Part shown: positions 11,101 to 25,244 of the stretch, piece by piece
Layout: every line of letters starts with the position of its first letter
Numbering within the stretch: the stretch's first letter is position 1
Origin: Ryuthela nishihirai
Lineage: Eukaryota > Arthropoda > Arachnida > Araneae > Heptathelidae
DNA: 64,000 bases
Assembly: GCA_038380435.1 (NCBI GenBank)
Contig: JAWZYU010000714.1
Location: 18,001-82,000, forward strand
Reading direction: 5' to 3'
Made by a program: the position numbers and the translations under genes
Notes under the pieces: generated by a model
Database searches by the model: none
Seen by the model: the letters and a program-made list of their open reading frames with translations, nothing else
Told to the model about the DNA's origin: nothing

Positions 11101-13729
11101 TATAGTATAACAATGGGAATAAAATAAAACATATATATCAGTGGTTCTCAACCTTTTATGCTTCACGTACCCCCTGGAAATGTGTATGTAACTGGCGTAC
11201 CCCTTGTATAGATAGATAAAACTATAGTTATAGTATAACAATGGGAATAAAATAAAACATATATATCAGTGGTTCTCAACCTTTTATGCTTCACGTACCC
11301 CCTGCAAATGTGTATGTAACTGGCGTACCCCTTGTATAGATAGATAAAACTATAGTTATAGTATAACAATGGGAATAAAATAAAACATATATATCAGTGG
11401 TTCTCAACCTTTTATGCTTCACGTACCCCCTGGAAATGTGTATGTAACTGGCGTACCTATTGTATAGATAGATAAAACTATAGTTATAGTATAACAATAG
11501 GAATAAAATAAAACATATATATCAGTGGTTCTCAACCTTTTATGCTTCACGTACCCCCTGGAAATGTGTATGTAACTATCGTACCCCTTGTATAGATAGA
11601 TAAAACTATAGTTATAGTATAACAATGGGAATAAAATAAAACATATTTATCAGTGGTTCTCAACCATTTATGCTTCACGTACCCCCTGCAAATGTGTATG
11701 TAACTGGCGTACCCCTTGTATAGATAGATAAAACTATAGTTATAGTATAACAATGGGAATAAAATAAAACATATATATCAGTGGTTCTCAACCTTTTATG
11801 CTTCACGTACCCCCTGGAAATGTGTATGTAACTGGCGTACCCCTTGTATAGATAGATAAAACTATAGTTATAGTATAACAATGGGAATAAAATAAAACAT
11901 ATATATCAGTGGTTCTCAACCTTTTATGCTTCACGTACCCCCTGGAAATGTGTATGTAACTGGCGTACCCCTTGTATAGATAGATAAAACTATAGTTATA
12001 ATATAACAATGGGAATAAAATAAAACATATATATCAGTGGTTCTCAACCTTTTATGCTTCACGTACCCCCTGGAAATGTGTATGTAACTGGCGTACCCCT
12101 TGTATAGATAGATAAAACTATAGTTATAGTATAACAATGGGAATAAAATAAAACATATATATCAGTGGTTCTCAACCTTTTATGCTTCACGTACCCCCTG
12201 GAAATGTGTATGTAACTGGCGTACCCCTTGTATAGATAGATAAAACTATAGTTATAGTATAACAATGGGAATAAAATAAAACATATATATCAGTGGTTCT
12301 CAACGTTTTATGCTTCACGTACCCCCTGGAAATGTGTATGTAACTGGCGTACCCCTTGTATAGATAGATAAAACTATAGTTATAGTATAACAATGGGAAT
12401 AAAATAAAACATATATATCAGTGGTTCTCAACCTTTTATGCTTCACGTACCCCCTGGAAATGTGTATGTAACTATCGTACCCCTTGTATAGATAGATAAA
12501 ACTATAGTTATAGTATAACAATGGGAATAAAATAAAACATATTTATCAGTGGTTCTCAACCTTTTATGCTTCACGTACCCCCTGCAAATGTGTATGTAAC
12601 TGGCGTACCCCTTGTATAGATAGATAAAACTATAGTTATAGTATAACAATGGGAATAAAATAAAACATATATATCAGTGGTTCTCAACCTTTTATGCTTC
12701 ACGTACCCCCTGGAAATGTGTATGTAACTGGCGTACCCCTTGTATAGATAGATAAAACTATAGTTATAGTATAACAATGGGAATAAAATAAAACATATAT
12801 ATCAGTGGTTCTCAACCTTTTATGCTTCACGTACCCCCTGGAAATGTGTATGTAACTGGCGTACCCCTTGTATAGATAGATAAAACTATAGTTATAGTAT
12901 AACAATGGGAATAAAATAAAACATATATATCAGTGGTTCTCAACCTTTTATGCTTCACGTACCCCCTGGAAATGTGTATGTAACTATCGTACCCCTTGTA
13001 TAGATAGATAAAACTATAGTTATAGTATAACAATGGGAATAAAATAAAACATATTTATCAGTGGTTCTCAACCTTTTATGCTTCACGTACCCCCTGCAAA
13101 TGTGTATGTAACTGGCGTACCCCTTGTATAGATAGATAAAACTATAGTTATAGTATAACAATGGGAATAAAATAAAACATATATATCAGTGGTTCTCAAC
13201 CTTTTATGCTTCACGTACCCCCTGGAAATGTGTATGTAACTGGCGTACCTATTGTATAGATAGATAAAACTATAGTTATAGTATAACAATGGGAATAAAA
13301 TAAAACATATATATCAGTGGTTCTCAACCTTTTATGCTTCACGTACCCCCTGGAAATGTGTATGTAACTGGCGTACCCCTTGTATAGATAGATAAAACTA
13401 TAGTTATAGTATAACAATGGGAATAAAATAAAACATATATATCAGTGGTTCTCAACCTTTTATGCTTCACGTACCCCCTGGAAATGTGTATGTAACTGGC
13501 GTACCCCTTGTATAGATAGATAAAACTATAGTTATAGTATAACAATGGGAATAAAATAAAACATATATATCAGTGGTTCTCAACCTTTTATGCTTCACGT
13601 ACCCCCTGGAAATGTGTATGTAACTGGCGTACCCCTTGTATAGATAGATAAAACTATAGTTATAGTATAACAATGGGAATAAAATAAAACATATTTATCA
13701 GTGGTTCTCAACCTTTTATGCTTCACGTA
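8195..13729 (+). repeat. Satellite domain 1: 13-unit higher-order repeat
   Basis: Variant units recur in the same order 1664 bp (13 units) apart. For example, the run starting at 9731 (CCTATTG variant, then ACTATCG, then CAACCATTT plus CTGCAA, then plain, then ATAATATAAC) reappears from 11395. An ACTATCG unit is always followed by a CTGCAA unit in this domain. Confidence 0.8.
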
Positions 13730-13943
13730 CAGTCGGTCAAAAAAGTATCCGAACGCTATGGTTATATACAAAGTTCAGAAAAAACAACTGGCAACGATTT
13801 TTTTAGAAATTAATGATCTGGCAACCTTCGTGTACCGTATACGAAGGTTGCCACATCATTAATTTCTAAAAAAAAATCGTTGCCAGATTTTTTTCTGAAT
13901 TTTGTATGCAACCATAGCGTTCGGATACTTTTTTGAGCGACTG
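13730..13943. mobile_element. Tc1-type MITE inserted in the satellite
   Basis: A 214-bp palindrome with CAGTCGGTCAAAA and its inverse at the ends. TA at 13728-13729 and 13944-13945 duplicates the TA of the satellite motif CACGTACCCC, so the interrupted unit can be rejoined exactly. Confidence 0.93.
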
Positions 13944-14450
13944 TACCCCCTGGAAATGTGTATGTAACTGGCGTACTCCTTGTATAGATAGATAAAACTA
14001 TAGTTATAGTATAACAATGGGAATAAAATGAAACATATATATCAGTGGTTCTCAACCTTTTATGCTTCACGTACCCCCTGGAAATGTGTATGTAACTGGC
14101 GTACCCCTTGTATAGATAGATAAAACTATAGTTATAGTATAACAATGGGAATAAAATAAAACATATATATCAGTGGTTCTCAACCTTTTATGCTTCACGT
14201 ACCCCCTGGAAATGTGTATGTAACTGGCGTACCCCTTGTATAGATAGATAAAACTATAGTTATAGTATAACAATGGGAATAAAATAAAACATATATATCA
14301 GTGGTTCTCAACCTTTTATGCTTCACGTACCCCCTGGAAATGTGTATGTAACTGGCGTACCCCTTGTATAGATAGATAAAACTATAGTTATAGTATAACA
14401 ATGGGAATAAAATAAAACATATTTATCAGTGGTTCTCAACCTTTAATGCT

Positions 14451-15215
14451 TCACGTACCTCCTGGAAATGTGTATGTAACTGGCGTACCCCTTGTATAGA
14501 TAGATAAAACTATAGTTATAGTATAACAATGGGAATAAAATAAAACATATTTATCAGTGGTTCTCAACCTTTTATGCTTCACGTACTCCCTGGAAATGTG
14601 TATGTAACTGGCGTACCCCTTGTATAGATAGATAAAATTATAGTTATAGTATAACAATGGGAATAAAATAAACATATTTATCAGTGGTTCTCAACCTTTT
14701 ATGCTTCACGTACACCCTGGAAATGTGTATGTAACTGGCGTACCCCTTGTATAGATAGATAAAACTATAGTTATAGTATAACAATGGGAATAAAATAAAA
14801 CATATATATCAGTGGTTCTCAACCTTTTATGCTTCACGTACTCCCTGGAAATGTGTATGTAACTGGCGTACCCCTTGTATAGATAGATAAAATTATAGTT
14901 ATAGTATAACAATGGGAATAAAATAAACATATTTATCAGTGGTTCTCAACCTTTTATGCTTCACGTACACCCTGGAAATGTGTATGTAACTGGCGTACCC
15001 CTTGTATAGATAGATAAAACTATAGTTATAGTATAACAATGGGAATAAAATAAAACATATATATCAGTGGTTCTCAACCTTTTATGCTTCACGTACTCCC
15101 TGGAAATGTGTATGTAACTGGCGTACCCCTTGTATAGATAGATAAAATTATAGTTATAGTATAACAATGGGAATAAAATAAACATATTTATCAGTGGTTC
15201 TCAACCTTTTATGCT
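14451..15215 (+). repeat. Satellite domain 2a: 255-bp dimers
   Basis: Alternating 128- and 127-bp units form a dimer repeated at 14451, 14706 and 14961. The 127-bp member has one A fewer in AAAATAAACAT and carries an altered GTACACCCTGG motif. Confidence 0.75.
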
Positions 15216-15598
15216 TCACGTACACCCTGGAAATGTGTATGTAACTGGCGTACCCCTTGTATAGATAGATAAAACTATAGTTATAGTATAACAATGGGAA
15301 TAAAATAAAACATATATATCAGTGGTTCTCAACCTTTTATGCTTCACGTACCCCCTGGAAATGTGTATGTAACTGGCGTACTCCTTGTATAGATAGATAA
15401 AACTATAGTTATAGTATAACAATGGGAATAAAATAAAACATATATATCAGTGGTTCTCAACCTTTTATGCTTCACGTACCCCCTGGAAATGTGTATGTAA
15501 CTGGCGTACCCCTTGTATAGATAGATAAAACTATATTATAGTATAACAATGGGAATAAAATAAAACATATTTATCAGTGGTTCTCAACCTTTTATGCT

Positions 15599-16874
15599 TC
15601 ACGTACCTCCTGGAAATGTGTATGTAACTGGCGTACCCCTTGTATAGATAGATAAAACTATAGTTATAGTATAACAATGGGAATAAAATAAAACATATTT
15701 ATCAGTGGTTCTCAACCTTTTATGCTTCACGTACTCCCTGGAAATGTGTATGTAACTGGCGTACCCCTTGTATAGATAGATAAAATTATAGTTATAGTAT
15801 AACAATGGGAATAAAATAAACATATTTATCAGTGGTTCTCAACCTTTTATGCTTCACGTACACCCTGGAAATGTGTATGTAACTGGCGTACCCCTTGTAT
15901 AGATAGATAAAACTATAGTTATAGTATAACAATGGGAATAAAATAAAACATATTTATCAGTGGTTCTCAACCTTTTATGTTCACGTACCCCCTGGAAATG
16001 TGTATGTAACTATCGTACCCCTTGTATAGATAGATAAAACTATAGTTATAGTATAACAATGGGAATAAAATAAAACATATTTATCAGTGGTTCTCAACCT
16101 TTTATGCTTCACGTACCCCCTGGAAATGTGTATGTAACTGGCGTACCCCTTGTATAGATAGATAAAACTATAGTTATAGTATAACAATGGGAATAAAATA
16201 AAACATATTTATCAGTGGTTCTCAACCTTTTATGCTTCACGTACCTCCTGGAAATGTGTATGTAACTGGCGTACCCCTTGTATAGATAGATAAAACTATA
16301 GTTATAGTATAACAATGGGAATAAAATAAAACATATTTATCAGTGGTTCTCAACCTTTTATGCTTCACGTACTCCCTGGAAATGTGTATGTAACTGGCGT
16401 ACCCCTTGTATAGATAGATAAAATTATAGTTATAGTATAACAATGGGAATAAAATAAACATATTTATCAGTGGTTCTCAACCTTTTATGCTTCACGTACA
16501 CCCTGGAAATGTGTATGTAACTGGCGTACCCCTTGTATAGATAGATAAAACTATAGTTATAGTATAACAATGGGAATAAAATAAAACATATTTATCAGTG
16601 GTTCTCAACCTTTTATGTTCACGTACCCCCTGGAAATGTGTATGTAACTATCGTACCCCTTGTATAGATAGATAAAACTATAGTTATAGTATAACAATGG
16701 GAATAAAATAAAACATATTTATCAGTGGTTCTCAACCTTTTATGCTTCACGTACCCCCTGGAAATGTGTATGTAACTGGCGTACCCCTTGAATAGATAGA
16801 TAAAACTATAGTTATAGTATAACAATGGGAATAAAATAAAACATATTTATCAGTGGTTCTCAACCTTTTATGCT
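15599..16874 (+). repeat. Satellite domain 2b: 638-bp pentamer, two copies
   Basis: Variant units at 15599 and 15981 recur at 16237 and 16619, both 638 bp on (three 128-bp plus two 127-bp units). Units lacking one C in TTTTATGTTCACG mark equivalent positions. Confidence 0.7.
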
Positions 16875-18871
16875 TCACGTACCCCCTGGAAATGTGTATG
16901 TAACTGGCGTACCCCTTGTATAGATAGATAAAACTATAGTTATAGTATAACAATGGGAATAAAATAAAACATATTTATCAGTGGTTCTCAACCTTTTATG
17001 CTTCACGTACCCCCTGGAAATGTGTATGTAACTGGCGTACCCCTTGTATAGATAGATATAACTATAGTTATAGTATAACAATGGGAATAAAATAAAACAT
17101 ATATATCAGTGGTTCTCAACCTTTTATGCTTCATGTACCCCCTGGAAATGTGTACGTAACTGGCGTACCCCTTGTATAGATAGATAAAACTATAGTTATA
17201 GTATAACAATGGGAATAAAATAAAACATATATATCAGTGGTTCTCAACCTTTTATGCTTCACGTACCCCCTGGAAATGTGTATGTAACTGGCGTACCCCT
17301 TGCATAGATAGATAAAACTATAGTTATAGTATAACAATGGGAATAAAATAAAACATATTTATCAGTGGTTCTCAACCTTTTATGCTTCACATACCCCCTG
17401 GAAATGTGTATGTAACTGGCGTACCCCTTCTATAGATAGATGAAACTATAGTTATAGTATAACAATGGGAATAAAATAAAACATATGTATCAGTGGTTCT
17501 CAACCTTTTATGCTTCACGTACCCCCTGGAAATGTGTATGTAACTGGCGTACCCCTTGTATAGATAGATAAAACTATAGTTATAGTATAACAATGGGAAT
17601 AAAATAAAACATATTTATCAGTGGTTCTCAACCTTTTATGCTTCACGTACCCCCTGGAAATGTGTATGTAACTGGCGTACCCCTTGTATAGATAGATAAA
17701 ACTATAGTTATAGTATAACACTGGGAATAAAATAAAACATATATATCAGTGGTTCTCAACCTTTTATGCTTCACGTACCCCCTGGAAATGTGTATGTAAC
17801 TGGCGTACCCCTTGTATAGATAGATAAAACTATAGTTATAGTATAACAATGGGAATAAAACATATTTATCAGTGGTTCTCAACCTTTTATTCTTCACGTA
17901 CCCCCTGGAAATGTGTATGTAACTGGCGTACCCCTTGTATAGATAGAAAAAACTATAGTTATAGTATAACAATGGGAATAAAATAAAACATATTTATCAG
18001 TGGTTCTCAACCTTTTATGCTTCAGGTACCCCCTGGAAATGTGTATGTAACTGGCGTACCCCTTGTATAGATAGATGAAACTATAGTTATAGTATAACAA
18101 TGGGAATAAAATGAAACATCTATATCAGTGGTTCTCAACCTTTTATGCTTCACGTACCCCCTGGAAATGTGTATGTAATTGGCGTATCCCTTGTATAGAT
18201 AGATAAAACTATAGTTATAGTATAACAATGGGAATAAATTAAAACATATTTATCAGTGGTTCTCAACCTTTTATGCTTCACGTACCCCTTAGAAATGTGT
18301 ATGTAACTGGCGTACCCCTTGTATAGATAGATAAAACTATAGTTATAGTATAACAATGGGAATAAAATAAAACATATTTATCAGTGGTTCTCAACCTTTT
18401 ATGCTTCACGTACTCCCTGGAAATGTGTATGTAACTGGCGTACCCCTTGTATAGATAGATAATATTATAGTTATAGTATAACAATGGGAATAAAATAAAC
18501 ATATTTATCTGTGGTTCTCAACCTTTTATGCTTCACGTACACCCTGGAAATGTGTATGTAACTGGCGTACCCCTTGTATAGATATATATAACTATAGTTA
18601 TAGTATAACAATGGGAATAAAATAAAACATATATATCAGTGGTTCTCAACCTTTTATGCTTCATGTACCCCCTGGAAATGTGTACGTAACTGGCGTACCC
18701 CTTGTATAGATAGATAAATCTATAGTTATAGTATAACAATGGGAATAAAATAAAACATATATATCAGTGGTTCTCAACCTTTTATGCTTCACATACCCCC
18801 TGGAAATGTGTATGTAACTGGCGTACCCCTTCTATAGATAGATGAAACTATAGTTATAGTATAACAATGTA

Positions 18872-18917
18872 CTATAACTATTATACTATAACTATAGTTA
18901 TAGTATAATAGTTATAG
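18872..18917. repeat. 46-bp perfect palindrome inside a satellite unit
   Basis: A 23-bp arm (CTATAACTATTATACTATAA..) is followed directly by its inverse. It extends the ACTATAGTTATAG motif present in every unit. Confidence 0.9.
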
Positions 18918-21900
18918 AATAAAATAAAACATATGTATCAGTGGTTCTCAACCTTTTATGCTTCACGTACCCCCTGGAAATGTGTATGTAACTGGCGTAC
19001 CCCTTGTATAGATAGATAAAACTATAGTTATAGTATAACAATGGGAATAAAATAAAACATATTTATCAGTGGTTCTCAACCTTTTATGCTTCACGTACCC
19101 CCTGGAAATGTGTATGTAACTGGCGTACCCCTTGTATAGATAGATAAAACTATAGTTATAGTATAACAATGGGAATAAAACATATTTATCAGTGGTTCTC
19201 AACCTTTTATTCTTCACGTACCCCCTGGAAATGTGTATGTAACTGGCGTACCCCTTGTATAGATAGAAAAAACTATAGTTATAGTATAACAATGGGAATA
19301 AAATAAAACATATTTATCAGTGGTTCTCAACCTTTTATGCTTCACGTACCCCCTGGAAATGTGTATGTAACTGGCGTACCCCTTGTATAGATAGATAAAA
19401 CTATAGTTATAGTATAACAATGGGAATAAAATAAAACATATTTATCAGTGGTTCTCAACCTTTTATGCTTCACATACCCCCTGGAAATGTGTATGTAACT
19501 GGCGTACCCCTTCTATAGATAGATGAAACTATAGTTATAGTATAACAATGGGAATAAAATAAAACATATGTATCAGTGGTTCTCAACCTTTTATGCTTCA
19601 CGTACCCCCTGGAAATGTGTATGTAACTGGCGTACCCCTTGTATAGATAGATAAAACTATAGTTATAGTATAACACTGGGAATAAAATAAAACATATATA
19701 TCAGTGGTTCTCAACCTTTTATGCTTCACGTACCCCCTGGAAATGTGTATGTAACTGGCGTACCCCTTGTATAGATAGATAAAACTATAGTTATAGTATA
19801 ACAATGGGAATAAAACATATTTATCAGTGGTTCTCAACCTTTTATTCTTCACGTACCCCCTGGAAATGTGTATGTAACTGGCGTACCCCTTGTATAGATA
19901 GAAAAAACTATAGTTATAGTATAACAATGGGAATAAAATAAAACATATTTATCAGTGGTTCTCAACCTCTTATGCTTCACGTACCCCCTGGAAATGTGTA
20001 TGTAACTGGCGTACCCCTTGTATAGATAGATAAAATTATAGTTATAGTATAACAATGGGAATAAAATAAACATATTTATCAGTGGTTCTCAACCTTTTAT
20101 GCTTCACGTACACCCTGGAAATGTGTATGTAACTGGCGTACCCCTTGTATAGATAGATAAAACTATAGTTATAGTATAACAATGGGAATAAAATAAAACA
20201 TATTTATCAGTGGTTCTCAACCTTTTATGCTTCACGTACCCCCTGGAAATGTGTATGTAACTATCGTACCCCTTGTATAGATAGATAAAACTATAGTTAT
20301 AGTATAACAATGGGAATAAAATGAAACATATTTATCAGTGGTTCTCAACCTTTTATGCTTCACGTACCCCCTGCAAATGTGTATGTAACTGGCGTACCCC
20401 TTGTATAGATAGATAAAACTATAGTTATAGTATAACAATGGGAATAAAATAAAACATATATATCAGTGGTTCTCAACCTTTTATGCTTCATGTACCCCCT
20501 GGAAATGTGTATGTAACTGGCGTACCCCTTGTATAGACAGATAAAACTATAGTTATAGTATAACAATGGGAATAAAATAAAACATATATATCAGTGGTTC
20601 TCAACCTTTTATGCTTCACGTACCCCCTGGAAATGTGTATGTAACTGGCGTACCCCTTGTATAGATAGATAAAACTATAGTTATAGTATAACAATGGGAA
20701 TAAAATAAAACATATTTATCAGTGGTTCTCAACCTTTTATGCTTCACGTACCCCCTGGAAATGTGTATGTAACTGGCGTACCCCTTGTATAGATAGATAA
20801 AACTATAGTTATAGTATAACAATGGGAATAAAATAAAACATATATATCAGTGGTTCTCAACCTTTTATGCTTCATGTACCCCCTGGAAATGTGTATGTAA
20901 CTGGCGTACCCCTTGTATAGATAGATAAAACTATAGTTATAGTATAACACTGGGAATAAAATAAAACATATATATCAGTGGTTCTCAACCTTTTATGCTT
21001 CACGTACCCCCTGGAAATGTGTATGTAACTGGCGTACCCCTTGTATAGATAGATAAAACTATAGTTATAGTATAACAATGGGAATAAAACATATTTATCA
21101 GTGGTTCTCAACCTTTTATTCTTCACGTACCCCCTGGAAATGTGTATGTAACTGGCGTACCCCTTGTATAGATAGAAAAAACTAAAGTTATAGTATAACA
21201 ATGGGAATAAAATAAAACATATTTATCAGTGGTTCTCAACCTTTTATGCTTCACGTACCCCCTGTAAATGTGTATGTAACTGGCGTATCCCTTGTATAGA
21301 TAGATGAAACTATAGTTATAGTATAACAATGGGAATAAAATAAAACATATTTATCAGTGGTTCTCAACCTTTTATGCTTCACGTACCCCCTGGAAATGTG
21401 TATGTAACTGGCGTACCCCTTGTATAGATAGATGAAACTATAGTTATAGTATAACAATGGGAATAAAATAAAACATATTTATCAGTGGTTCTCAACCTTT
21501 TATGCTTCACGTACCCCCTGGAAATGTGTATGTAACTGGCGTACCCCTTGTATAGATAGATAAAACTATAGTTATAGTATAACAATGGGAATAAAATAAA
21601 ACATATTTATCAGTGGTTCTCAACCTTTTATGCTTCACGTACCCCCTGGAAATGTGTATGTAACTGGCGTACCCCTTGTATAGATAGCTAAAACTATAGT
21701 TATAATATAAGAATGGGAATAAAATAAAACATATTTATCAGTGGTTCTCAACCTTTTATGCTTCACGTACCCCCTGGAAATGTGTATGTAACTGGTGTAC
21801 CCCTTGTATAGATAGATAAAACTATAGTTATAGTATAACAATGGGAATAAAATAAAACATATTTATCAGTGGTTCTCAACCTTTTATGCTTCACGTACCC

Positions 21901-22352
21901 CCTGGAAATGTGTATGTAACTGGCGTACCCCTTGTATAGATAGATAAAACTATAGTTATAGTATAACAATGGGAATAAAACATATTTATCAGTGGTTCTC
22001 AACCTTTTATTCTTCACGTACCCCCTGGAAATGTGTATGTAACTGGCGTACCCCTTGTATAGATAGAAAAAACTATAGTTATAGTATAACAATGGGAATA
22101 AAATAAAACATATTTATCAGTGGTTCTCAACCTTTTATGCTTCACGTACCCCCTGGAAATGTGTATGTAACTGGCGTACCCCTTGTATAGATAGATAAAA
22201 CTATAGTTATAGTATAACAATGGGAATAAAATAAAACATATATATCAGTGGTTCTCAACCTTTTATGCTTCACATACCCCCTGGAAATGTGTATGTAACT
22301 GGCGTACCCCTTCTATAGATAGATGAAACTATAGTTATAGTATAACAATGTA

Positions 22353-22398
22353 CTATAACTATTATACTATAACTATAGTTATAGTATAATAGTTATAG
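22353..22398. repeat. 46-bp perfect palindrome, second copy
   Basis: Same palindrome as at 18872, in the equivalent variant unit (CACATACCCC at its start). Confidence 0.9.
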
Positions 22399-25198
22399 AA
22401 TAAAATAAAACATATGTATCAGTGGTTCTCAACCTTTTATGCTTCACGTACCCCCTGGAAATGTGTATGTAACTGGCGTACCCCTTGTATAGATAGATAA
22501 AACTATAGTTATAGTATAACAATGGGAATAAAATAAAACATATTTATCAGTGGTTCTCAACCTTTTATGCTTCACGTACCCCCTGGAAATGTGTATGTAA
22601 CTGGCGTACCCCTTGTATAGATAGATAAAACTATAGTTATAGTATAACAATGGGAATAAAACATATTTATCAGTGGTTCTCAACCTTTTATTCTTCACGT
22701 ACCCCCTGGAAATGTGTATGTAACTGGCGTACCCCTTGTATAGATAGAAAAAACTATAGTTATAGTATAACAATGGGAATAAAATAAAACATATTTATCA
22801 GTGGTTCTCAACCTCTTATGCTTCACGTACCCCCTGGAAATGTGTATGTAACTGGCGTACCCCTTGTATAGATAGATAAAATTATAGTTATAGTATAACA
22901 ATGGGAATAAAATAAACATATTTATCAGTGGTTCTCAACCTTTTATGCTTCACGTACACCCTGGAAATGTGTATGTAACTGGCGTACCCCTTGTATAGAT
23001 AGATAAAACTATAGTTATAGTATAACAATGGGAATAAAATAAAACATATTTATCAGTGGTTCTCAACCTTTTATGCTTCACGTACCCCCTGGAAATGTGT
23101 ATGTAACTATCGTACCCCTTGTATAGATAGATAAAACTATAGTTATAGTATAACAATGGGAATAAAATGAAACATATTTATCAGTGGTTCTCAACCTTTT
23201 ATGCTTCACGTACCCCCTGCAAATGTGTATGTAACTGGCGTACCCCTTGTATAGATAGATAAAACTATAGTTATAGTATAACAATGGGAATAAAATAAAA
23301 CATATATATCAGTGGTTCTCAACCTTTTATGCTTCATGTACCCCCTGGAAATGTGTATGTAACTGGCGTACCCCTTGTATAGACAGATAAAACTATAGTT
23401 ATAGTATAACAATGGGAATAAAATAAAACATATATATCAGTGGTTCTCAACCTTTTATGCTTCACGTACCCCCTGGAAATGTGTATGTAACTGGCGTACC
23501 CCTTGTATAGATAGATAAAACTATAGTTATAGTATAACAATGGGAATAAAATAAAACATATTTATCAGTGGTTCTCAACCTTTTATGCTTCACGTACCCC
23601 CTGGAAATGTGTATGTAACTGGCGTACCCCTTGTATAGATAGATAAAACTATAGTTATAGTATAACAATGGGAATAAAATAAAACATATATATCAGTGGT
23701 TCTCAACCTTTTATGCTTCATGTACCCCCTGGAAATGTGTATGTAACTGGCGTACCCCTTGTATAGATAGATAAAACTATAGTTATAGTATAACACTGGG
23801 AATAAAATAAAACATATATATCAGTGGTTCTCAACCTTTTATGCTTCACGTACCCCCTGGAAATGTGTATGTAACTGGCGTACCCCTTGTATAGATAGAT
23901 AAAACTATAGTTATAGTATAACAATGGGAATAAAACATATTTATCAGTGGTTCTCAACCTTTTATTCTTCACGTACCCCCTGGAAATGTGTATGTAACTG
24001 GCGTACCCCTTGTATAGATAGAAAAAACTAAAGTTATAGTATAACAATGGGAATAAAATAAAACATATTTATCAGTGGTTCTCAACCTTTTATGCTTCAC
24101 GTACCCCCTGTAAATGTGTATGTAACTGGCGTATCCCTTGTATAGATAGATGAAACTATAGTTATAGTATAACAATGGGAATAAAATAAAACATATTTAT
24201 CAGTGGTTCTCAACCTTTTATGCTTCACGTACCCCCTGGAAATGTGTATGTAACTGGCGTACCCCTTGTATAGATAGATGAAACTATAGTTATAGTATAA
24301 CAATGGGAATAAAATAAAACATATTTATCAGTGGTTCTCAACCTTTTATGCTTCACGTACCCCCTGGAAATGTGTATGTAACTGGCGTACCCCTTGTATA
24401 GATAGATAAAACTATAGTTATAGTATAACAATGGGAATAAAATAAAACATATTTATCAGTGGTTCTCAACCTTTTATGCTTCACGTACCCCCTGGAAATG
24501 TGTATGTAACTGGCGTACCCCTTGTATAGATAGCTAAAACTATAGTTATAATATAACAATGGGAATAAAATAAAACATATTTATCAGTGGTTCTCAACCT
24601 TTTATGCTTCACGTACCCCCTGGAAATGTGTATGTAACTGGTGTACCCCTTGTATAGATAGATAAAACTATAGTTATAGTATAACAATGGGAATAAAATA
24701 AAACATATTTATCAGTGGTTCTCAACCTTTTATGCTTCACGTACCCCCTGGAAATGTGTATGTAACTGGCGTACCCCTTGTATAGATAGATAAAACTATA
24801 GTTATAGTATAACAATGGGAATAAAACATATTTATCAGTGGTTCTCAACCTTTTATTCTTCACGTACCCCCTGGAAATGTGTATGTAACTGGCGTACCCC
24901 TTGTATAGATAGAAAAAACTATAGTTATAGTATAACAATGGGAATAAAATAAAACATATTTATCAGTGGTTCTCAACCTTTTATGCTTCACGTACCCCCT
25001 GGAAATGTGTATGTAACTGGCGTACCCCTTGTATAGATAGATAAAACTATAGTTATAGTATAACAATGGGAATAAAATAAAACATATATATCAGTGGTTC
25101 TCAACCTTTTATGCTTCACATACCCCCTGGAAATGTGTATGTAACTGGCGTACCCCTTCTATAGATAGATGAAACTATAGTTATAGTATAACAATGTA

Positions 25199-25244
25199 CT
25201 ATAACTATTATACTATAACTATAGTTATAGTATAATAGTTATAG
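25199..25244. repeat. 46-bp perfect palindrome, third copy
   Basis: Lies 2846 bp after the second copy. The equivalent unit near 28350-28450 lacks it. Confidence 0.9.
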
